The notes beneath the pieces are model-generated. The model saw only the letters and a list, made by a program, of their open reading frames with translations, ran no database searches and was not told the DNA's origin. Made by a program: the position numbers and the translations under genes. Source: Psychrobacter sp. Ps6 (GTDB lineage Bacteria; Pseudomonadota; Gammaproteobacteria; Pseudomonadales; Moraxellaceae). Taken from it: a stretch of 64,000 nucleotides of DNA. The stretch covers positions 248,001-312,000 of the forward strand of contig NZ_JADQAI010000002.1 of the NCBI RefSeq assembly GCF_022129235.1. The letters are read 5' to 3'. Shown here one piece after another: positions 9,393 to 19,379 of the stretch (its first letter is position 1; each line of letters opens with the position of its first letter).

Positions 9393-9637
9393 AAATTTCC
9401 TCTTACAGGTAGTGTCAATTTTGTAGATCTTGTAACCAATGCACAGTCAGCTTATTAATATATAGGTGACTGTTACGATTATTGATATCTAATGAAAAAT
9501 ATATCTGGTGGCAGAGATAATTGTCCATACCATAGCAAGTATATTGATTAAAATACAATGTCGACGTGCTGTGTTAATGCAAGCGAATGTTTCGCTAATG
9601 TTGATTGATGCCGCTGTTTTATAAAAAGTTAGTATGT

Positions 9638-10420
9638 CTATCCAGCTTGGTAATGAGTAGGGTCAGTGACGCCAGCTTGAGCAAAGCCCTGACGACGTAA
9701 TGCACAGCTATCACAAACGCCGCAAGCTAGACCGTTTGCATCGGCACGATAACAAGAAATCGTCTGTCCATAGTCAACGCCTAATGACAGGCCAAGCTCA
9801 ATAGTCTGTGCTTTAGACAGCTGTTGCAATGGTGTTTGGATTGATAAGCGGTGGCCGGTAACGCCCGCTTTTGTGGCAAGGTTGGCCATGTGCTCAAATG
9901 CTGTTATGTACTCTGGACGGCAATCAGGATAGCCAGAGTAGTCAACTGAGCTGACCCCGATGACGATATGATTGGCATCGGCCACTTCTGCAACGGCTAG
10001 TGCATAAGACAAAAAGATCGTATTGCGTGCAGGCACATAAGTATTCGGAATGGCATCGTTATCGATCTCATCACGCTTCTTGCTAGGGAATTTGTCCGAA
10101 TCACCGTCTGGTACAATCATGCTGTGGTCTGTCAATGAAGAGCCACCAAGTTGAGCGATATCAATATCAATGATTCTATGATTGACGCCTGCTGTCTCAG
10201 CGATAGTCTTTGCTGCGACAAGCTCACTGTTGTGACGCTGACCATAGTTGAAGCTAACCGCTGTCACAGAGGCATAGCGCGCTTTTGCCCAATACAAACA
10301 CGTCACCGAATCGAGGCCACCTGATAAAAGTACAACGGCGTTTTGATTTTTATTGAGAGTATCTAATTCAGTATCGGACGCTTGGTTGGCCGAGTTATTC
10401 TGCAAAGTAACGTTAGTCAT
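9638..10420 (-). CDS. queC: 7-cyano-7-deazaguanine synthase
   Basis: A 260-residue enzyme of queuosine biosynthesis that converts 7-carboxy-7-deazaguanine to preQ0 using ATP and ammonia. The PP-loop [13 protein letters not shown] is near residue 34. [17 protein letters not shown] and the [23 protein letters not shown] zinc-site cysteines (C-x8-C-x2-C-x2-C type) are near the C-terminus. About 30 residues before the PP-loop are an extra polar N-terminus compared with E. coli QueC (231). Start ATG at 10420. No other que genes are adjacent, and I see no preQ1 riboswitch upstream. It is divergent from ttcA, with a 279-base shared promoter region. Confidence 0.95.
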   Translation of the reverse strand: MTNVTLQNNSANQASDTELDTLNKNQNAVVLLSGGLDSVTCLYWAKARYASVTAVSFNYGQRHNSELVAAKTIAETAGVNHRIIDIDIAQLGGSSLTDHSMIVPDGDSDKFPSKKRDEIDNDAIPNTYVPARNTIFLSYALAVAEVADANHIVIGVSSVDYSGYPDCRPEYITAFEHMANLATKAGVTGHRLSIQTPLQQLSKAQTIELGLSLGVDYGQTISCYRADANGLACGVCDSCALRRQGFAQAGVTDPTHYQAG

Positions 10421-10575
10421 AGTGGTATCTATTATTGGTTTACGAAAACGGCTATTTTAGCAAAAATACGGCTATTACAGAACCACGAAGCGACCAATCG
10501 TGCGTCACTAAGGTGACAAAGCCATGCTAAGTAGCATTGCAATAAAAATAAAGTGCGTATTACTGTCATCTTTTC

Positions 10576-10601
10576 AATCTGTTAGCAATATTTGTTATAA
10601 T
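10576..10601 (+). promoter_or_regulatory. Possible ttcA promoter
   Basis: A perfect TATAAT -10 box lies at 10596-10601, about 100 bases before the ttcA start, with a weak -35 candidate in the TTTTCAA stretch near 10571-10577. It fits a housekeeping promoter for ttcA. The same TTGTTATAATTGC string recurs before rnd (near 37471). Confidence 0.4.
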
Positions 10602-10699
10602 TGCCGCTTTTAAAGCATCGATAACCCTACCTCATTGATCGTGCTTTATCGCAAACCGCTTTATAGTAAAATCATCCTTATAAAGATATTGAGTAACTT

Positions 10700-11842
10700 A
10701 TGACCGCAGCAACCTTATTTACGCCAAACATCCCTTTTCACTCTGACGATATATCTAATGAAGCGGACTTTAATCGTTATGTTTTAGAGGCCGATGCTGA
10801 AGAGGGCAGCAATGAGGATATCGTTGCTGAGCAATCTACTGACTCACAGTCACCTACTGAATCTGCGGCTTTTCGTAAGCTACAAAAGAAGCTTCGTCGC
10901 CAAGTCTCTTGGGCCATTCGTGATTTTAATATGATCGAAGACGGCGATGTGGTGATGGTCTGTGTCTCAGGCGGTAAAGACAGCTATACCTTGCTGGATA
11001 TTTTGCTCCTACTAAAACGTATCGCTCCCATTCATTTCGATATCGTCGCAGTCAATCTTGACCAAAAGCAGCCCGGTTACCCTGAAGATATTTTGCCTGC
11101 TTATCTTAATGAGCAAGGCATTGCGCATTATATCTTGGAAAAAGATACGTATAGTATTGTCAAAAGTGTGGTGCCAGAAGGTAAGACCTATTGCTCAGCG
11201 TGCTCACGTCTGCGCCGCGGCTCATTATATGGTTTTGCTAAGCAGATTGGTGCGACCAAAATCGCCTTGGGTCATCATCGCGATGACATGCTTGCGACCT
11301 TCTTTTTGAATTTATTTCATGGGGGCGCACTCAAATCAATGCCGCCTAAACTGCTGAGTGATGACAAGCAAAACCTGCTGATTCGTCCATTGGCGTATGT
11401 CGAAGAAAAAGACATCATCGAATACGCCAAGTTAAAAGAATTTCCGATTATTCCTTGCAACTTATGTGGCAGTCAGACCAATCTACAGCGTGCTATCATC
11501 AATGACATGTTACGTGAATGGGATGACGCTCATCCGCAGCGTTTGGCGTCTATCTTTAAGGCAATGCAAAACGTTGCACCATCACAGTTAGCGGATCGTG
11601 AGTTGTTTGACTTTGAGACACTCAGTCTTGATCGTGATAATGACGAGCGTTTATTTGAAGGGGACAATATTCAATCAGGGCAGACCGATAGTCTGGCTGA
11701 GATTGGTTTGCCGGTATCACCAAAGACGCAAACGTTCAATCCTAAGTTTGCTAGCGATAAGCCGTATGCAACAGAATCAGACAATGATGTAACAAGTAGA
11801 ACTACACCACAGAAAATTCCAACAATTAACCCAATTATTTAG
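10700..11842 (+). CDS. ttcA: tRNA 2-thiocytidine(32) synthetase TtcA
   Basis: A 380-residue tRNA-thiolating enzyme that makes s2C at position 32 using ATP and an iron-sulfur cluster. The PP-loop SGGKDS is at residues 90-95. The cluster cysteines are seen as [11 protein letters not shown] and [13 protein letters not shown], and the family block [17 protein letters not shown] is intact. It is longer than E. coli TtcA (311). There is an acidic, low-complexity N-terminal extension of about 45 residues and a polar C-terminal tail of about 70 residues after the conserved core. The start at 10700 is an ATG giving [12 protein letters not shown]. It is divergent from queC and ends in a strong terminator. 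Confidence 0.95.
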   Translation: MTAATLFTPNIPFHSDDISNEADFNRYVLEADAEEGSNEDIVAEQSTDSQSPTESAAFRKLQKKLRRQVSWAIRDFNMIEDGDVVMVCVSGGKDSYTLLDILLLLKRIAPIHFDIVAVNLDQKQPGYPEDILPAYLNEQGIAHYILEKDTYSIVKSVVPEGKTYCSACSRLRRGSLYGFAKQIGATKIALGHHRDDMLATFFLNLFHGGALKSMPPKLLSDDKQNLLIRPLAYVEEKDIIEYAKLKEFPIIPCNLCGSQTNLQRAIINDMLREWDDAHPQRLASIFKAMQNVAPSQLADRELFDFETLSLDRDNDERLFEGDNIQSGQTDSLAEIGLPVSPKTQTFNPKFASDKPYATESDNDVTSRTTPQKIPTINPII

Positions 11843-11874
11843 CGTCTCATGAGCGAATACTGATCGAGTAACCC

Positions 11875-11917
11875 ATAAAAAACCAGCCATTCATAAAGAA
11901 GAGGCTGGTTTTTTTGA
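11875..11917. terminator. Bidirectional terminator between ttcA and the fixH-like gene
   Basis: Arms AACCAGCC (11881-11888) and GGCTGGTT (11903-11910), flanked by an A-run on the left and a T-run on the right, so it can act for both convergent genes. The loop is 14 bases. Confidence 0.85.
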
Positions 11918-11935
11918 ATTTAGGTGTTAATGAAA

Positions 11936-12517
11936 CTAACTTTTAGAAAAAACAGGTAAAGGTTTAAAGGTAACCTCTGAGCGCGGAAGCTTGGCAACAT
12001 CTTGCATACGCCAATCGTCTTTACCGTCGTTATTCACTTGCAGGTAATATTTGGCTTTTACCGAATCAAGATCTACTTGGGCGCTGTATTTATTGCCCTC
12101 AACATGTTTTAGCACAACGTCACGGTCTTTTTTGATGTCGGTGGCATGCGAGATTGAAAGATCAAGCGTATCAGGATAAGTAAGTGGCTGACCGTTTAAT
12201 AGCTTGCCTGACTGCACACTTTGCTTAGGATAATTGAGATAAAACACAACATCGCCATTATCCGCAAATTGCATTTTGCCATGCAAGTCCAAATCATAAG
12301 CAAGCTTGTCACGTGATACGTCGTGATAGAGCGTTTTGCCATCCATATACCAGTCGTCACGTACCACGCTGTCGCGGATCTGGTAAGAGTAGTAGACAAA
12401 CCAGATACAAGCGATCACGACCGCAGCTGGCATGCCAATCACAAAAATCATAACCATGTAATTCTTGTACCATGGCTGAGTATCTTGATGTTTAAAGTTC
12501 GGTGCTGGATTAGACAT
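11936..12517 (-). CDS. FixH-like membrane protein
   Basis: A 193-residue protein with a short cytoplasmic N-terminus, one transmembrane segment at about residues 20-45 (MVMIFVIGMPAAVVIACIWF) and a periplasmic beta-rich domain. FixH-family proteins look like this and assist cbb3 oxidase maturation, probably in copper handling. The position directly downstream of ccoG on the same strand supports the call. Start ATG at 12517 has TAGG 8 bases before it; the 25-codon extension upstream is a repeat-like AT-rich stretch with no family similarity. The usual ccoI (copper ATPase) and ccoS do not follow here. Confidence 0.7.
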   Translation of the reverse strand: MSNPAPNFKHQDTQPWYKNYMVMIFVIGMPAAVVIACIWFVYYSYQIRDSVVRDDWYMDGKTLYHDVSRDKLAYDLDLHGKMQFADNGDVVFYLNYPKQSVQSGKLLNGQPLTYPDTLDLSISHATDIKKDRDVVLKHVEGNKYSAQVDLDSVKAKYYLQVNNDGKDDWRMQDVAKLPRSEVTFKPLPVFSKS

Positions 12518-12710
12518 AAAATACCTATTCATCAGATACTTATTTATCAAAGATCTGCTTATCAGATATCGACAAATGGTATCAACGGACAATTTGACGG
12601 CTAAGTGCTGCCAGTTTAATCATAAATCATTCACCCGATAGCCTTTGACTTTCAAATTTTCTGGCTACCGAATGACATAAAGGAAACTAAATAATCAGTT
12701 CAGTGATGAA

Positions 12711-14123
12711 TTACTGTCCTTGAGTCGTAAAGACGTTTTGCTTACTGACCTTATATTTACCGTCTTCACTGGTCACATTTAACGTCACTGGCGTTTGACC
12801 AAATTCAATCACATCAGGATCACCATAAATACTGACAGGCATATCGAAGCTTTCGCCTGCTTCTAAGGGTACATCGTTGAAGCGTAACTCTAAACTCAAA
12901 CCCTCTTGCGGTGCGAGCGTTATTTTATAATTGTGAGGCTCTTGGGTTTTGTTGGTCAGCTTGACGATATAGCTGTTCTCAATCATGCCTTGGGTATTGA
13001 TAGATGATAATTGGTTACGGTCACGACGTATATCAATCTCTAGCGGCACGCGGTCTGTCAACGCATAGATAACCCCGCCACATAGCACAGCTAACAAAGC
13101 CAAATAAGCAAATAGTCGCGGTCGCAGCACACGGCTTGGTTCTTTTTCGACCAGCTGACGTTCGGTTGTATAACGAATCAGCCCGCGTGGATAACCAACT
13201 TTATCCATGATTTCGTTGCAAGCATCAATACAGGCCGCACACTGAATACAGGCTACTTGCAAGCCATCACGAATATCGATACCAGTAGGGCAGACCTGCA
13301 CGCACATCGTACATTCAATACAATCACCCAGATCTTCAGGATGTGTGCCTTTTTTACGGGCACCGCGCGGCTCACCACGCTCATAGTCGTACGATACGAT
13401 TAGCGTATCTTTATCAAACATCACGCTCTGAAAACGGCCATAAGGGCAAATTTGTACACACATTTGCTCACGCATGTAACCTGCATTGGCATAAGTGGCA
13501 AAAGTAAAGATAAACATCGATACCCATACCCACGTTGGCCAATCAGGAATAGGAATCAATCCTATGGTCTGCCAGCTATGATATAGCGAGTCCGTACCTG
13601 CCACGTAGCTGACAAAAGTCGCTGCTGTAACCACTGAAAGCAAAAACCAAATCGCATAGACGACCGTGCGTTTGAAGACTTTGCTCGCACTCATCGGCGA
13701 TTTATCAAACTTCATACGCTTATTGCGATCACCGATGACCCATTTTTCAACGTATTGGTATAAATGCGTCCAAATCGTCTGTGGGCATGCATACCCGCAC
13801 CAAACACGACCAGCATACACGGTCACCATAAATAAGGTAAACGCTGCAATAATGGCAAATGCCGCAATAAAATAAAAATCTTGGGTCAAAAAAGTCATGC
13901 CAAAAATATAGTAATGCTGTGAAGGCACATCAAACCATATTGCTTGTCTATCATTATAGCGCAGCCATGGCAAAATTAAAAAAGCAGCCAAAAGGGCATA
14001 CATCGTGATAACACGAATATTTTGATAAAAACCCGTGACAAACCTTGGATGGACGCGTTGCTTGGTCGCGTCAAGATCGACCTGCTGTACAGGGATTTTA
14101 TTAGATTGTTGTTGTGCTGACAT
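12711..14123 (-). CDS. ccoG: cbb3 oxidase accessory protein CcoG (RdxA/FixG)
   Basis: A 470-residue membrane iron-sulfur protein required for maturation of cbb3 cytochrome oxidase, reported to reduce copper for the active site. It shows several N-terminal membrane helices with the Cys motif GYACPQTIWTHLY, then two 4Fe-4S clusters (CIECTMCVQVCP and CIQCAACIDACN), a further helix near residue 340, and an Ig-like periplasmic C-terminal domain. Length and order match the family. ATG at 14123. It sits between ccoP and the fixH-like gene in the same orientation, but is separated from ccoP by 424 bases with a terminator, so it is probably a separate transcript. Confidence 0.95.
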   Translation of the reverse strand: MSAQQQSNKIPVQQVDLDATKQRVHPRFVTGFYQNIRVITMYALLAAFLILPWLRYNDRQAIWFDVPSQHYYIFGMTFLTQDFYFIAAFAIIAAFTLFMVTVYAGRVWCGYACPQTIWTHLYQYVEKWVIGDRNKRMKFDKSPMSASKVFKRTVVYAIWFLLSVVTAATFVSYVAGTDSLYHSWQTIGLIPIPDWPTWVWVSMFIFTFATYANAGYMREQMCVQICPYGRFQSVMFDKDTLIVSYDYERGEPRGARKKGTHPEDLGDCIECTMCVQVCPTGIDIRDGLQVACIQCAACIDACNEIMDKVGYPRGLIRYTTERQLVEKEPSRVLRPRLFAYLALLAVLCGGVIYALTDRVPLEIDIRRDRNQLSSINTQGMIENSYIVKLTNKTQEPHNYKITLAPQEGLSLELRFNDVPLEAGESFDMPVSIYGDPDVIEFGQTPVTLNVTSEDGKYKVSKQNVFTTQGQ

Positions 14124-14547
14124 AAACGTGCCTCTTTAAAAAAAGAATCAGTCTGCTGGCATGATGAACAAACACCTCTCGTGTTGAGGTATATGAGTGT
14201 ACGATGTTATCAATGTCAGTAAATAGTGGATAGAGAATTGAACAAAAAAAACTCTAATCCACCTACTAAATAATCGATTGCAAGTAGCTTATTAGATCAA
14301 GCTAGGACGTTATAACGTCATGACTCGTCAGCTATTTTGAAAACAGCTATTCTAACATTCTCCCTACTAATAATGGGGTAATAATCATGAAAAGCAATCG
14401 ATATGTCTCAATGATTTCTAGCGCTTATATGCGCTTTTGATAGCAGCCGTTGAGTACAAATCTGTAAAAACATATTAAAAAGGGAGAACTGCAATGACAG
14501 TTCTCCCTTTATTAAATCTCGTCCATATAAAATACAGTAACAGCGTT
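14124..14547. other. Gap between ccoG and ccoP
   Basis: The 424 bases hold the ccoP terminator (14479-14510) and presumably the ccoG promoter. The rest is AT-rich with no reading frame that looks coding and no clear FNR/ANR box. Confidence 0.6.
14474..14510 (-). terminator. Terminator of the ccoNOQP operon
   Basis: Perfect 13-base arms (AAAGGGAGAACTG at 14479-14491, CAGTTCTCCCTTT at 14498-14510) with a 6-base loop and a T-run on the minus strand. It lies just beyond the ccoP stop. Confidence 0.9.
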
Positions 14548-15693
14548 TTAGTTAGCAGTTTCTTCTTCAGTCGCAGCAGGCTGAGTAGCTGTAGCAGCCA
14601 TTGCTACTTCAGGCGATTTACCGGTCTTATCTGACAGTGAGTAGATATAAGCAGCAAGCAGCATAATACGCTCATTACCTAGCTTCGTTTCCCACTGAGG
14701 CATTACGCCTGCACGGCCATAACGTAGCGTATTACGTACAGTTTCACGCTCACCGCCATATAACCAGATATTATCAGTCAAATTTGGTGCACCCGCTGAA
14801 ATCATACCTTTAGCATCTGGTCCATGACACAACACGCATTGCTGCTTGAAGATAGCTTCACCTTGGTTAACCAACGTCTGATCAAGCTTGCCATTGCTCT
14901 TGCTACCATGATCGCTAGATAGTGAAAGCACATATTCTGATGCTGCACGTACGCCATCTTCACCGATCTGATCACGCCATGCTGGCATACCGCCAACACG
15001 ACCGTTGTGCAAGGTAGTTAAAATATTACTGGCTTCACCACCATACAACCAATCATTATCAGTTAGGTTAGGGTAGCCTGTCGCACCTTTAGCGTTAGAG
15101 CCATGACATACCGCACAGTTCTGTAAGAACAAACGGCTACCAACTTTCAAAGCATTTGGATTTTCAGACAGTTTTTCAACGTAAGGGGCAAGTTCTGCAA
15201 CTTTTTCGTCGATTTGAGTCTGCAAATCTGCTGGTGGGTTTTCGCTACGGCGCATGGTTGCTTGTAATTCGTTTAGCGTACCAAGTGTCGAGGTCGCGCC
15301 CGCTGCATTCGCTTTGACCAAGATACTTTTTTCAAAGTTATCTGTAAATACTTTATTATTGCTTTCAAGCTCACTGAACAGCTCGTTTTTAGAGGTCCAT
15401 GGCACATCTTCACCATCGACTTTTACGGTTGCAAGACCATTCCAGTTTCCCGGAAGCATCGCTGGGAAAAATACCCAGTAAACCACACCCCAGACGATTG
15501 AGCCAAAAAATATCACCAACCACCATTTAGGGAGTGGTTTGTCGTATTCTCGGATGCCATCGTATTCATGACCAGTGGTACCGTCTTCTTCAACCTCTGG
15601 CTTGTATTTTAATACAAACAGCAGAACGCCAAGAATGAACGCCCAACAACCAAAACTGATTAGCGTAATCCAAGAACTCCAAAAAAATGTCAT
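14548..15693 (-). CDS. ccoP: cbb3 cytochrome oxidase diheme subunit CcoP
   Basis: A 381-residue membrane-anchored c-type cytochrome that passes electrons to CcoN. Two N-terminal helices (residues about 8-28 and 57-78) are followed by a periplasmic part with two heme c motifs: CAVCHGSNAKG near residue 193 and CVLCHGPDAKG near residue 287. Each has its own downstream Met ligand candidate (GGMPAW, GVMPQW). The ATG overlaps the ccoQ stop (ATGA), showing tight coupling. The C-terminal 20 residues form an Ala/Thr/Glu tail. It is last in the ccoN-O-Q-P order. Confidence 0.97.
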   Translation of the reverse strand: MTFFWSSWITLISFGCWAFILGVLLFVLKYKPEVEEDGTTGHEYDGIREYDKPLPKWWLVIFFGSIVWGVVYWVFFPAMLPGNWNGLATVKVDGEDVPWTSKNELFSELESNNKVFTDNFEKSILVKANAAGATSTLGTLNELQATMRRSENPPADLQTQIDEKVAELAPYVEKLSENPNALKVGSRLFLQNCAVCHGSNAKGATGYPNLTDNDWLYGGEASNILTTLHNGRVGGMPAWRDQIGEDGVRAASEYVLSLSSDHGSKSNGKLDQTLVNQGEAIFKQQCVLCHGPDAKGMISAGAPNLTDNIWLYGGERETVRNTLRYGRAGVMPQWETKLGNERIMLLAAYIYSLSDKTGKSPEVAMAATATQPAATEEETAN

Positions 15694-15872
15694 CGTTTAT
15701 CCTTATTGCGCTGCTCTTCAGACAGAGATCTAATATCCTCGTCATCAAGCGCAAGTTGTGCATCTTCTTCGAAGCGTTTTTTGTTTTTTGGCGAATACGC
15801 CCACCATGCAACGCCTACAAAGGCAATAAAGGCAGAAACGGTCGCAATTGTTTGTAATTCACCAATACCCAT
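15690..15872 (-). CDS. ccoQ: cbb3 oxidase small subunit CcoQ
   Basis: A 60-residue single-helix protein ([26 protein letters not shown] region) with a charged C-terminus, matching CcoQ/FixQ in size and in the motif AYSPKNKKRFEEDA. It stabilises the CcoNOP complex. Its start overlaps the ccoO stop by one base (TAATG pattern) and its stop overlaps the ccoP start, so it is translated in step with both. Confidence 0.93.
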   Translation of the reverse strand: MGIGELQTIATVSAFIAFVGVAWWAYSPKNKKRFEEDAQLALDDEDIRSLSEEQRNKDKR

Positions 15873-16510
15873 TAGCGCTGTCCTTCCATTGCGGTACCTA
15901 ACTGCTGTAGATAGGCAACCAAAGCATCAAGCTCAGTGGCGCCAAGTACAGCATCTGGTGCACCTTCGATATCTTCTTCAGTATAAGGCACACCGAAGCG
16001 ATCACGGAATAGACGCATTTTAGCTTGAATATTCTCACCATCGACTTCGTTCTCGGCCAACCAAGGGAAGCCAGGCATAACTGACTCAGGCACTAGCGAA
16101 CGTGGGTTGATTAGATGCTGCTTTTGCCAATCTTCAGAATAACGGCCACCAACACGTGCTAAATCTGGTCCAGTACGTTTCGATCCCCATAAGAATGGGT
16201 GATCCCACGTCGACTCAGCGGCACGTGAGTATGGTCCATAACGTTCAACTTCTGCACGCAGTGGGCGAACCATTTGCGTATGACAAACGTGACATCCTTC
16301 ACGGATATAAATATCACGACCTTCAAATTCAAGCGCAGTCCAAGGCTCCATAGCAGGAAGGGGTTTGTTCAAACCACCCTCTTCAGGACTATCGTTGTTA
16401 TAAATCAAAGGCACGATTTCAACTAGCGTTGCAAAACTAATGGCAATAACGATACCAATGACTAACAAGCCTGTATTTTTTTCAATAATTTCATGCGGTG
16501 TACCAGCCAT
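15872..16510 (-). CDS. ccoO: cbb3 oxidase monoheme subunit CcoO
   Basis: A 212-residue membrane-bound cytochrome c subunit. It has one N-terminal helix ([20 protein letters not shown]), the heme c site [14 protein letters not shown] near residue 74, and the family block [20 protein letters not shown]. Start ATG at 16510 lies 9 bases after the ccoN stop, with GGAGCGATC as ribosome site. Confidence 0.97.
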   Translation of the reverse strand: MAGTPHEIIEKNTGLLVIGIVIAISFATLVEIVPLIYNNDSPEEGGLNKPLPAMEPWTALEFEGRDIYIREGCHVCHTQMVRPLRAEVERYGPYSRAAESTWDHPFLWGSKRTGPDLARVGGRYSEDWQKQHLINPRSLVPESVMPGFPWLAENEVDGENIQAKMRLFRDRFGVPYTEEDIEGAPDAVLGATELDALVAYLQQLGTAMEGQR

Positions 16511-16519
16511 GATCGCTCC

Positions 16520-18001
16520 TTATACGTTAGCTGTCGAAGGTTTTTCGACACTAGGTTCATGATCCGTTGGATCAGCGACATCTACAGGCTTACCTTCTGG
16601 CATCTTGAGTGTTTTATAGCAGTTATAAGCCATAACAAACATACCCGATACATATAAGAAGCCACCAAACGCACGACCGATATATGGGAAATGCGAGAAT
16701 TCAACAGTATCAACGAAGCTATATACCAAAGTACCGTCTGGGTTAGTAGCAAGCCACATCATGCCTTGGCCAATACCTGAGATCCACATAGACACGATAT
16801 AGAAAATCGTCCCTGCAGTCGCCAGCCAGAAATGCGTGGTGATTAAGCTGATAGAGTACATCTTTGGTTTGTTATAAACACGTGGTAACAGCACATATAG
16901 CGAACCAATCGTAATCATACCAACCCAGCCAAGTGCGCCTGAGTGTACGTGACCAACTGTCCAGTCAGTATTATGCGATAGCGCATTCACTGTTTTGATC
17001 GACATCATTGGGCCTTCGAACGTCGACATCGCGTAGAACGACAACGCCACAATCATAAAGCGAATGATCGGATCGGTACGTAGCTTATCCCAGCTGCCTG
17101 ATAGCGTGAGTACACCATTAATCATACCACCCCAAGATGGAGCAAAGAGGATGATTGAGAATACCATTGCTAGTGACTGCGTCCAATCTGGAAGCGCTGA
17201 ATAATGCAAATGGTGACCACCAGCCCACATATATGAAGCAATCAATGCCCAAAAGTGAACGATAGACAAACGATAAGAATAGATAGGACGACCAATCTGT
17301 ACCGGAACGAAGTAATACATCATTCCAAGGAAAGCTGCCGTTAAGTAAAAACCTACCGCGTTATGCCCGTACCACCACTGCACCATGGCATCAGTTGCAC
17401 CGCCAAATAGCGAGTAAGATTTGAACGCACTAACAGGGATAGCCATGCTGTTTACGATGTGTAGTAGTGCAATCGTAATAATGAAGGCGGCAAAGAACCA
17501 GTTAGCCACATAAATATGTGAGGTTTTACGTTTGATGAGTGTGCCAAAAAATACAATGGCATAAGAGATCCATACCAAAGCAATTAAGATATCGATAGGC
17601 CACTCAAGCTCAGCGTATTCTTTACTTGACGTCAAACCTAGCGGTAAGGTGATAATGGCAGAAACAATCACTGCCTGCCAACCCCAAAAGGTGAACCAAG
17701 CCAAGTATGGCGCAAATAAGCGCGTTTTACAGGTACGCTGAACGATATAATAAGACGTTGCGAACAAGGCACAGCCACCGAACGCAAAAATCACCGCATT
17801 AGTATGCAGTGGTCTTAAATGACTAAAGGTCAGCCATGGAATGTCAAAGTTGAGTGCTGGCCATGCTAACTGTGAAGCAATGAACACACCAAGACTCATG
17901 CCGACGATGCCCCAAACGACAGCCATGATCGTAAAAAATCTTACGATAGTAATTTCGTACTCACGGTCAACTGGGGCGACTGCTGTGTTTTGTAAACTCA
18001 T
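16520..18001 (-). CDS. ccoN: cbb3 oxidase catalytic subunit CcoN
   Basis: A 493-residue heme-copper oxidase subunit with about 12 membrane helices, carrying the low-spin heme and the heme b3-CuB oxygen reduction site. Histidine ligands are visible in [40 protein letters not shown] and [14 protein letters not shown]. cbb3 enzymes have high oxygen affinity and serve microaerobic respiration. ATG at 18001 has AAAGGAATC before it. It is the first gene of the ccoNOQP operon; an 856-base gene-free region lies upstream. Confidence 0.97.
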   Translation of the reverse strand: MSLQNTAVAPVDREYEITIVRFFTIMAVVWGIVGMSLGVFIASQLAWPALNFDIPWLTFSHLRPLHTNAVIFAFGGCALFATSYYIVQRTCKTRLFAPYLAWFTFWGWQAVIVSAIITLPLGLTSSKEYAELEWPIDILIALVWISYAIVFFGTLIKRKTSHIYVANWFFAAFIITIALLHIVNSMAIPVSAFKSYSLFGGATDAMVQWWYGHNAVGFYLTAAFLGMMYYFVPVQIGRPIYSYRLSIVHFWALIASYMWAGGHHLHYSALPDWTQSLAMVFSIILFAPSWGGMINGVLTLSGSWDKLRTDPIIRFMIVALSFYAMSTFEGPMMSIKTVNALSHNTDWTVGHVHSGALGWVGMITIGSLYVLLPRVYNKPKMYSISLITTHFWLATAGTIFYIVSMWISGIGQGMMWLATNPDGTLVYSFVDTVEFSHFPYIGRAFGGFLYVSGMFVMAYNCYKTLKMPEGKPVDVADPTDHEPSVEKPSTANV

Positions 18002-18857
18002 TGGATGATTCCTTTACAGCCCGAATTATCAACAGAATTAACCAACAATCCGCACTATAGATATTATAAAAACTTATAAACCTGCAATAGCTACGGTACA
18101 TACTGTTTTTTGACTCTTTTATCACCATAATCTTATTAACTATCAATTTAGGCTTTGACTTTATATCAGTTGATACTGATGGATAAAATGAGGCGCTTCG
18201 TGCACCTTGCTTATAGCCAATCGATAGTAGGATTGTTAATAGATCATCAAGATAAATAAAAAGACGCGCCGTTTTTGAACATCAAACATCTTATGAGGCT
18301 AAATATGTATCTTAATTATTACGAAAAACTCTGTACTAATGAAGATAGATACCCATATCTATAGGGCTATAAAAATGCACTGACCATAGATGTATGCTAG
18401 CGGCGGCTGACAAAAAACATGTTTATGTAATGTTTGGTTAAAACTCCCGACTCTGTTTAAGGGTATTGTAACGCAATCCTAATTAAATATCATCAGAACT
18501 ATGCGGCAAAATACAAACTCTTTGGTATAAATGTTAGCGAGCAACTTATTATTATTGCGCTACTTGCTTATTTTATACACAATTTTGTCACTATTCTAGA
18601 TGCATGTTTGCATCAAACTAAGACGAACGTTGCCAAATACAAGCGTGAGTTTCGAAAGGAATTTTGTAACAATTGCATCACTAGCGGCACAAATAGGTTT
18701 TACTTCTTATCAAGTCGCCCCTTATAATGAGCCTGAACATATCTAATGGTCGCATATTTGTGGTCTATTAATAACAAGCATTTTAATAATTTGCTAGTCA
18801 GGCTAATGCGTCAAATAGTAGCGTTAACCCAACAAAACACCCATTAAGGATAATAAT
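18002..18857. other. Long gene-free region upstream of ccoN and the SCP2 gene
   Basis: This 856-base spacer separates two divergent genes. I see no convincing reading frame. It contains a TATAAT -10 candidate for ccoN (minus strand, 18063-18068), two FNR/ANR-like sites and a perfect inverted repeat ATAGATA-CCCA-TATCTAT (18345-18362). It could hide a small RNA, but nothing in the sequence proves it. Confidence 0.5.
18133..18183 (-). promoter_or_regulatory. Possible FNR/ANR-type sites upstream of ccoN
   Basis: The FNR consensus is TTGAT-N4-ATCAA. Two partial matches sit here: one at 18133-18146 (minus strand TTGAT-AGTT-AATAA) and one at 18170-18183 (TTGAT-ACTG-ATGGA), each 8 of 10. The second overlaps a perfect palindrome ATCAGT-TGAT-ACTGAT (18165-18180). 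cbb3 operons are commonly FNR/ANR-controlled, but neither site sits at -41.5 from the TATAAT box near 18063. Confidence 0.3.
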
Positions 18858-19247
18858 ATGGCAGTTTTTTTGACAGATGAATGGTTTGAGCAAGTGGAGA
18901 AAATGGGTAGTGAAGCAGGTGAGTTAAACCTACCACCAGCGCTTGCTAACATGATTGTTAACCTAAAAGTATCTGATACTGAGAAAGACATCGAAGCCAA
19001 CTTTGCCGATGGCTTATTACATCGTGGCCTAAATAGTAACGGCACGACGACTTTGTTATTAGATCGTAGCATTCTACAGTCTATCATCACTGATTTTGAC
19101 ACCAACCAAATTATGGGTGCTTTCATGAGCGGTAAAATTCGCGTTGAAGGGGATATGTCACAATTGATGGCAGTACAGACTGCTCGTCCAAGCGCCGAGC
19201 AAAAAGAGTTGTACAAGCGTATCAAATCAATGACGACGATGGCTTAA
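18858..19247 (+). CDS. SCP2 sterol-carrier-like domain protein
   Basis: A 129-residue single-domain protein of the SCP2 family, which binds lipids or acyl chains in a hydrophobic tunnel. The helix-beta order and the C-terminal block MGAFMSGKIRVEGDMSQLMAV are the typical SCP2 signature (the GKIKV-EGD-L motif). It has no signal peptide. ATG at 18858 has AAGGATAAT before it. It is monocistronic and ends in a strong terminator. Its ligand is unknown. UbiT/UbiJ-type ubiquinone factors also carry SCP2 domains, but those are longer and usually sit near ubiE or ubiU/V. Confidence 0.82.
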   Translation: MAVFLTDEWFEQVEKMGSEAGELNLPPALANMIVNLKVSDTEKDIEANFADGLLHRGLNSNGTTTLLLDRSILQSIITDFDTNQIMGAFMSGKIRVEGDMSQLMAVQTARPSAEQKELYKRIKSMTTMA

Positions 19248-19292
19248 TCGTTTTTATCGAAGATTTGTAGATCATAAGCAAGAGTAAGTTGT

Positions 19293-19324
19293 AAAAAGCC
19301 CCTAATTCATATTAGGGGCTTTTT
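19293..19324. terminator. Terminator after the SCP2 gene, bidirectional
   Basis: Perfect 14-base arms AAAAAGCCCCTAAT / ATTAGGGGCTTTTT with a TCAT loop. A-run and T-run flanks allow use by both the SCP2 gene and the convergent gene at 19380. Confidence 0.9.
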
Positions 19325-19379
19325 ATTGTGTAAAAAACTAGGCATAACAGGTAATACAATAGGCTGTTGTATTCAATAA

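Noticed and set aside
14124..14478. FNR box upstream of ccoG
   Set aside because: Only single half-sites (TTGAT or ATCAA) occur, with no matching partner at the right spacing.
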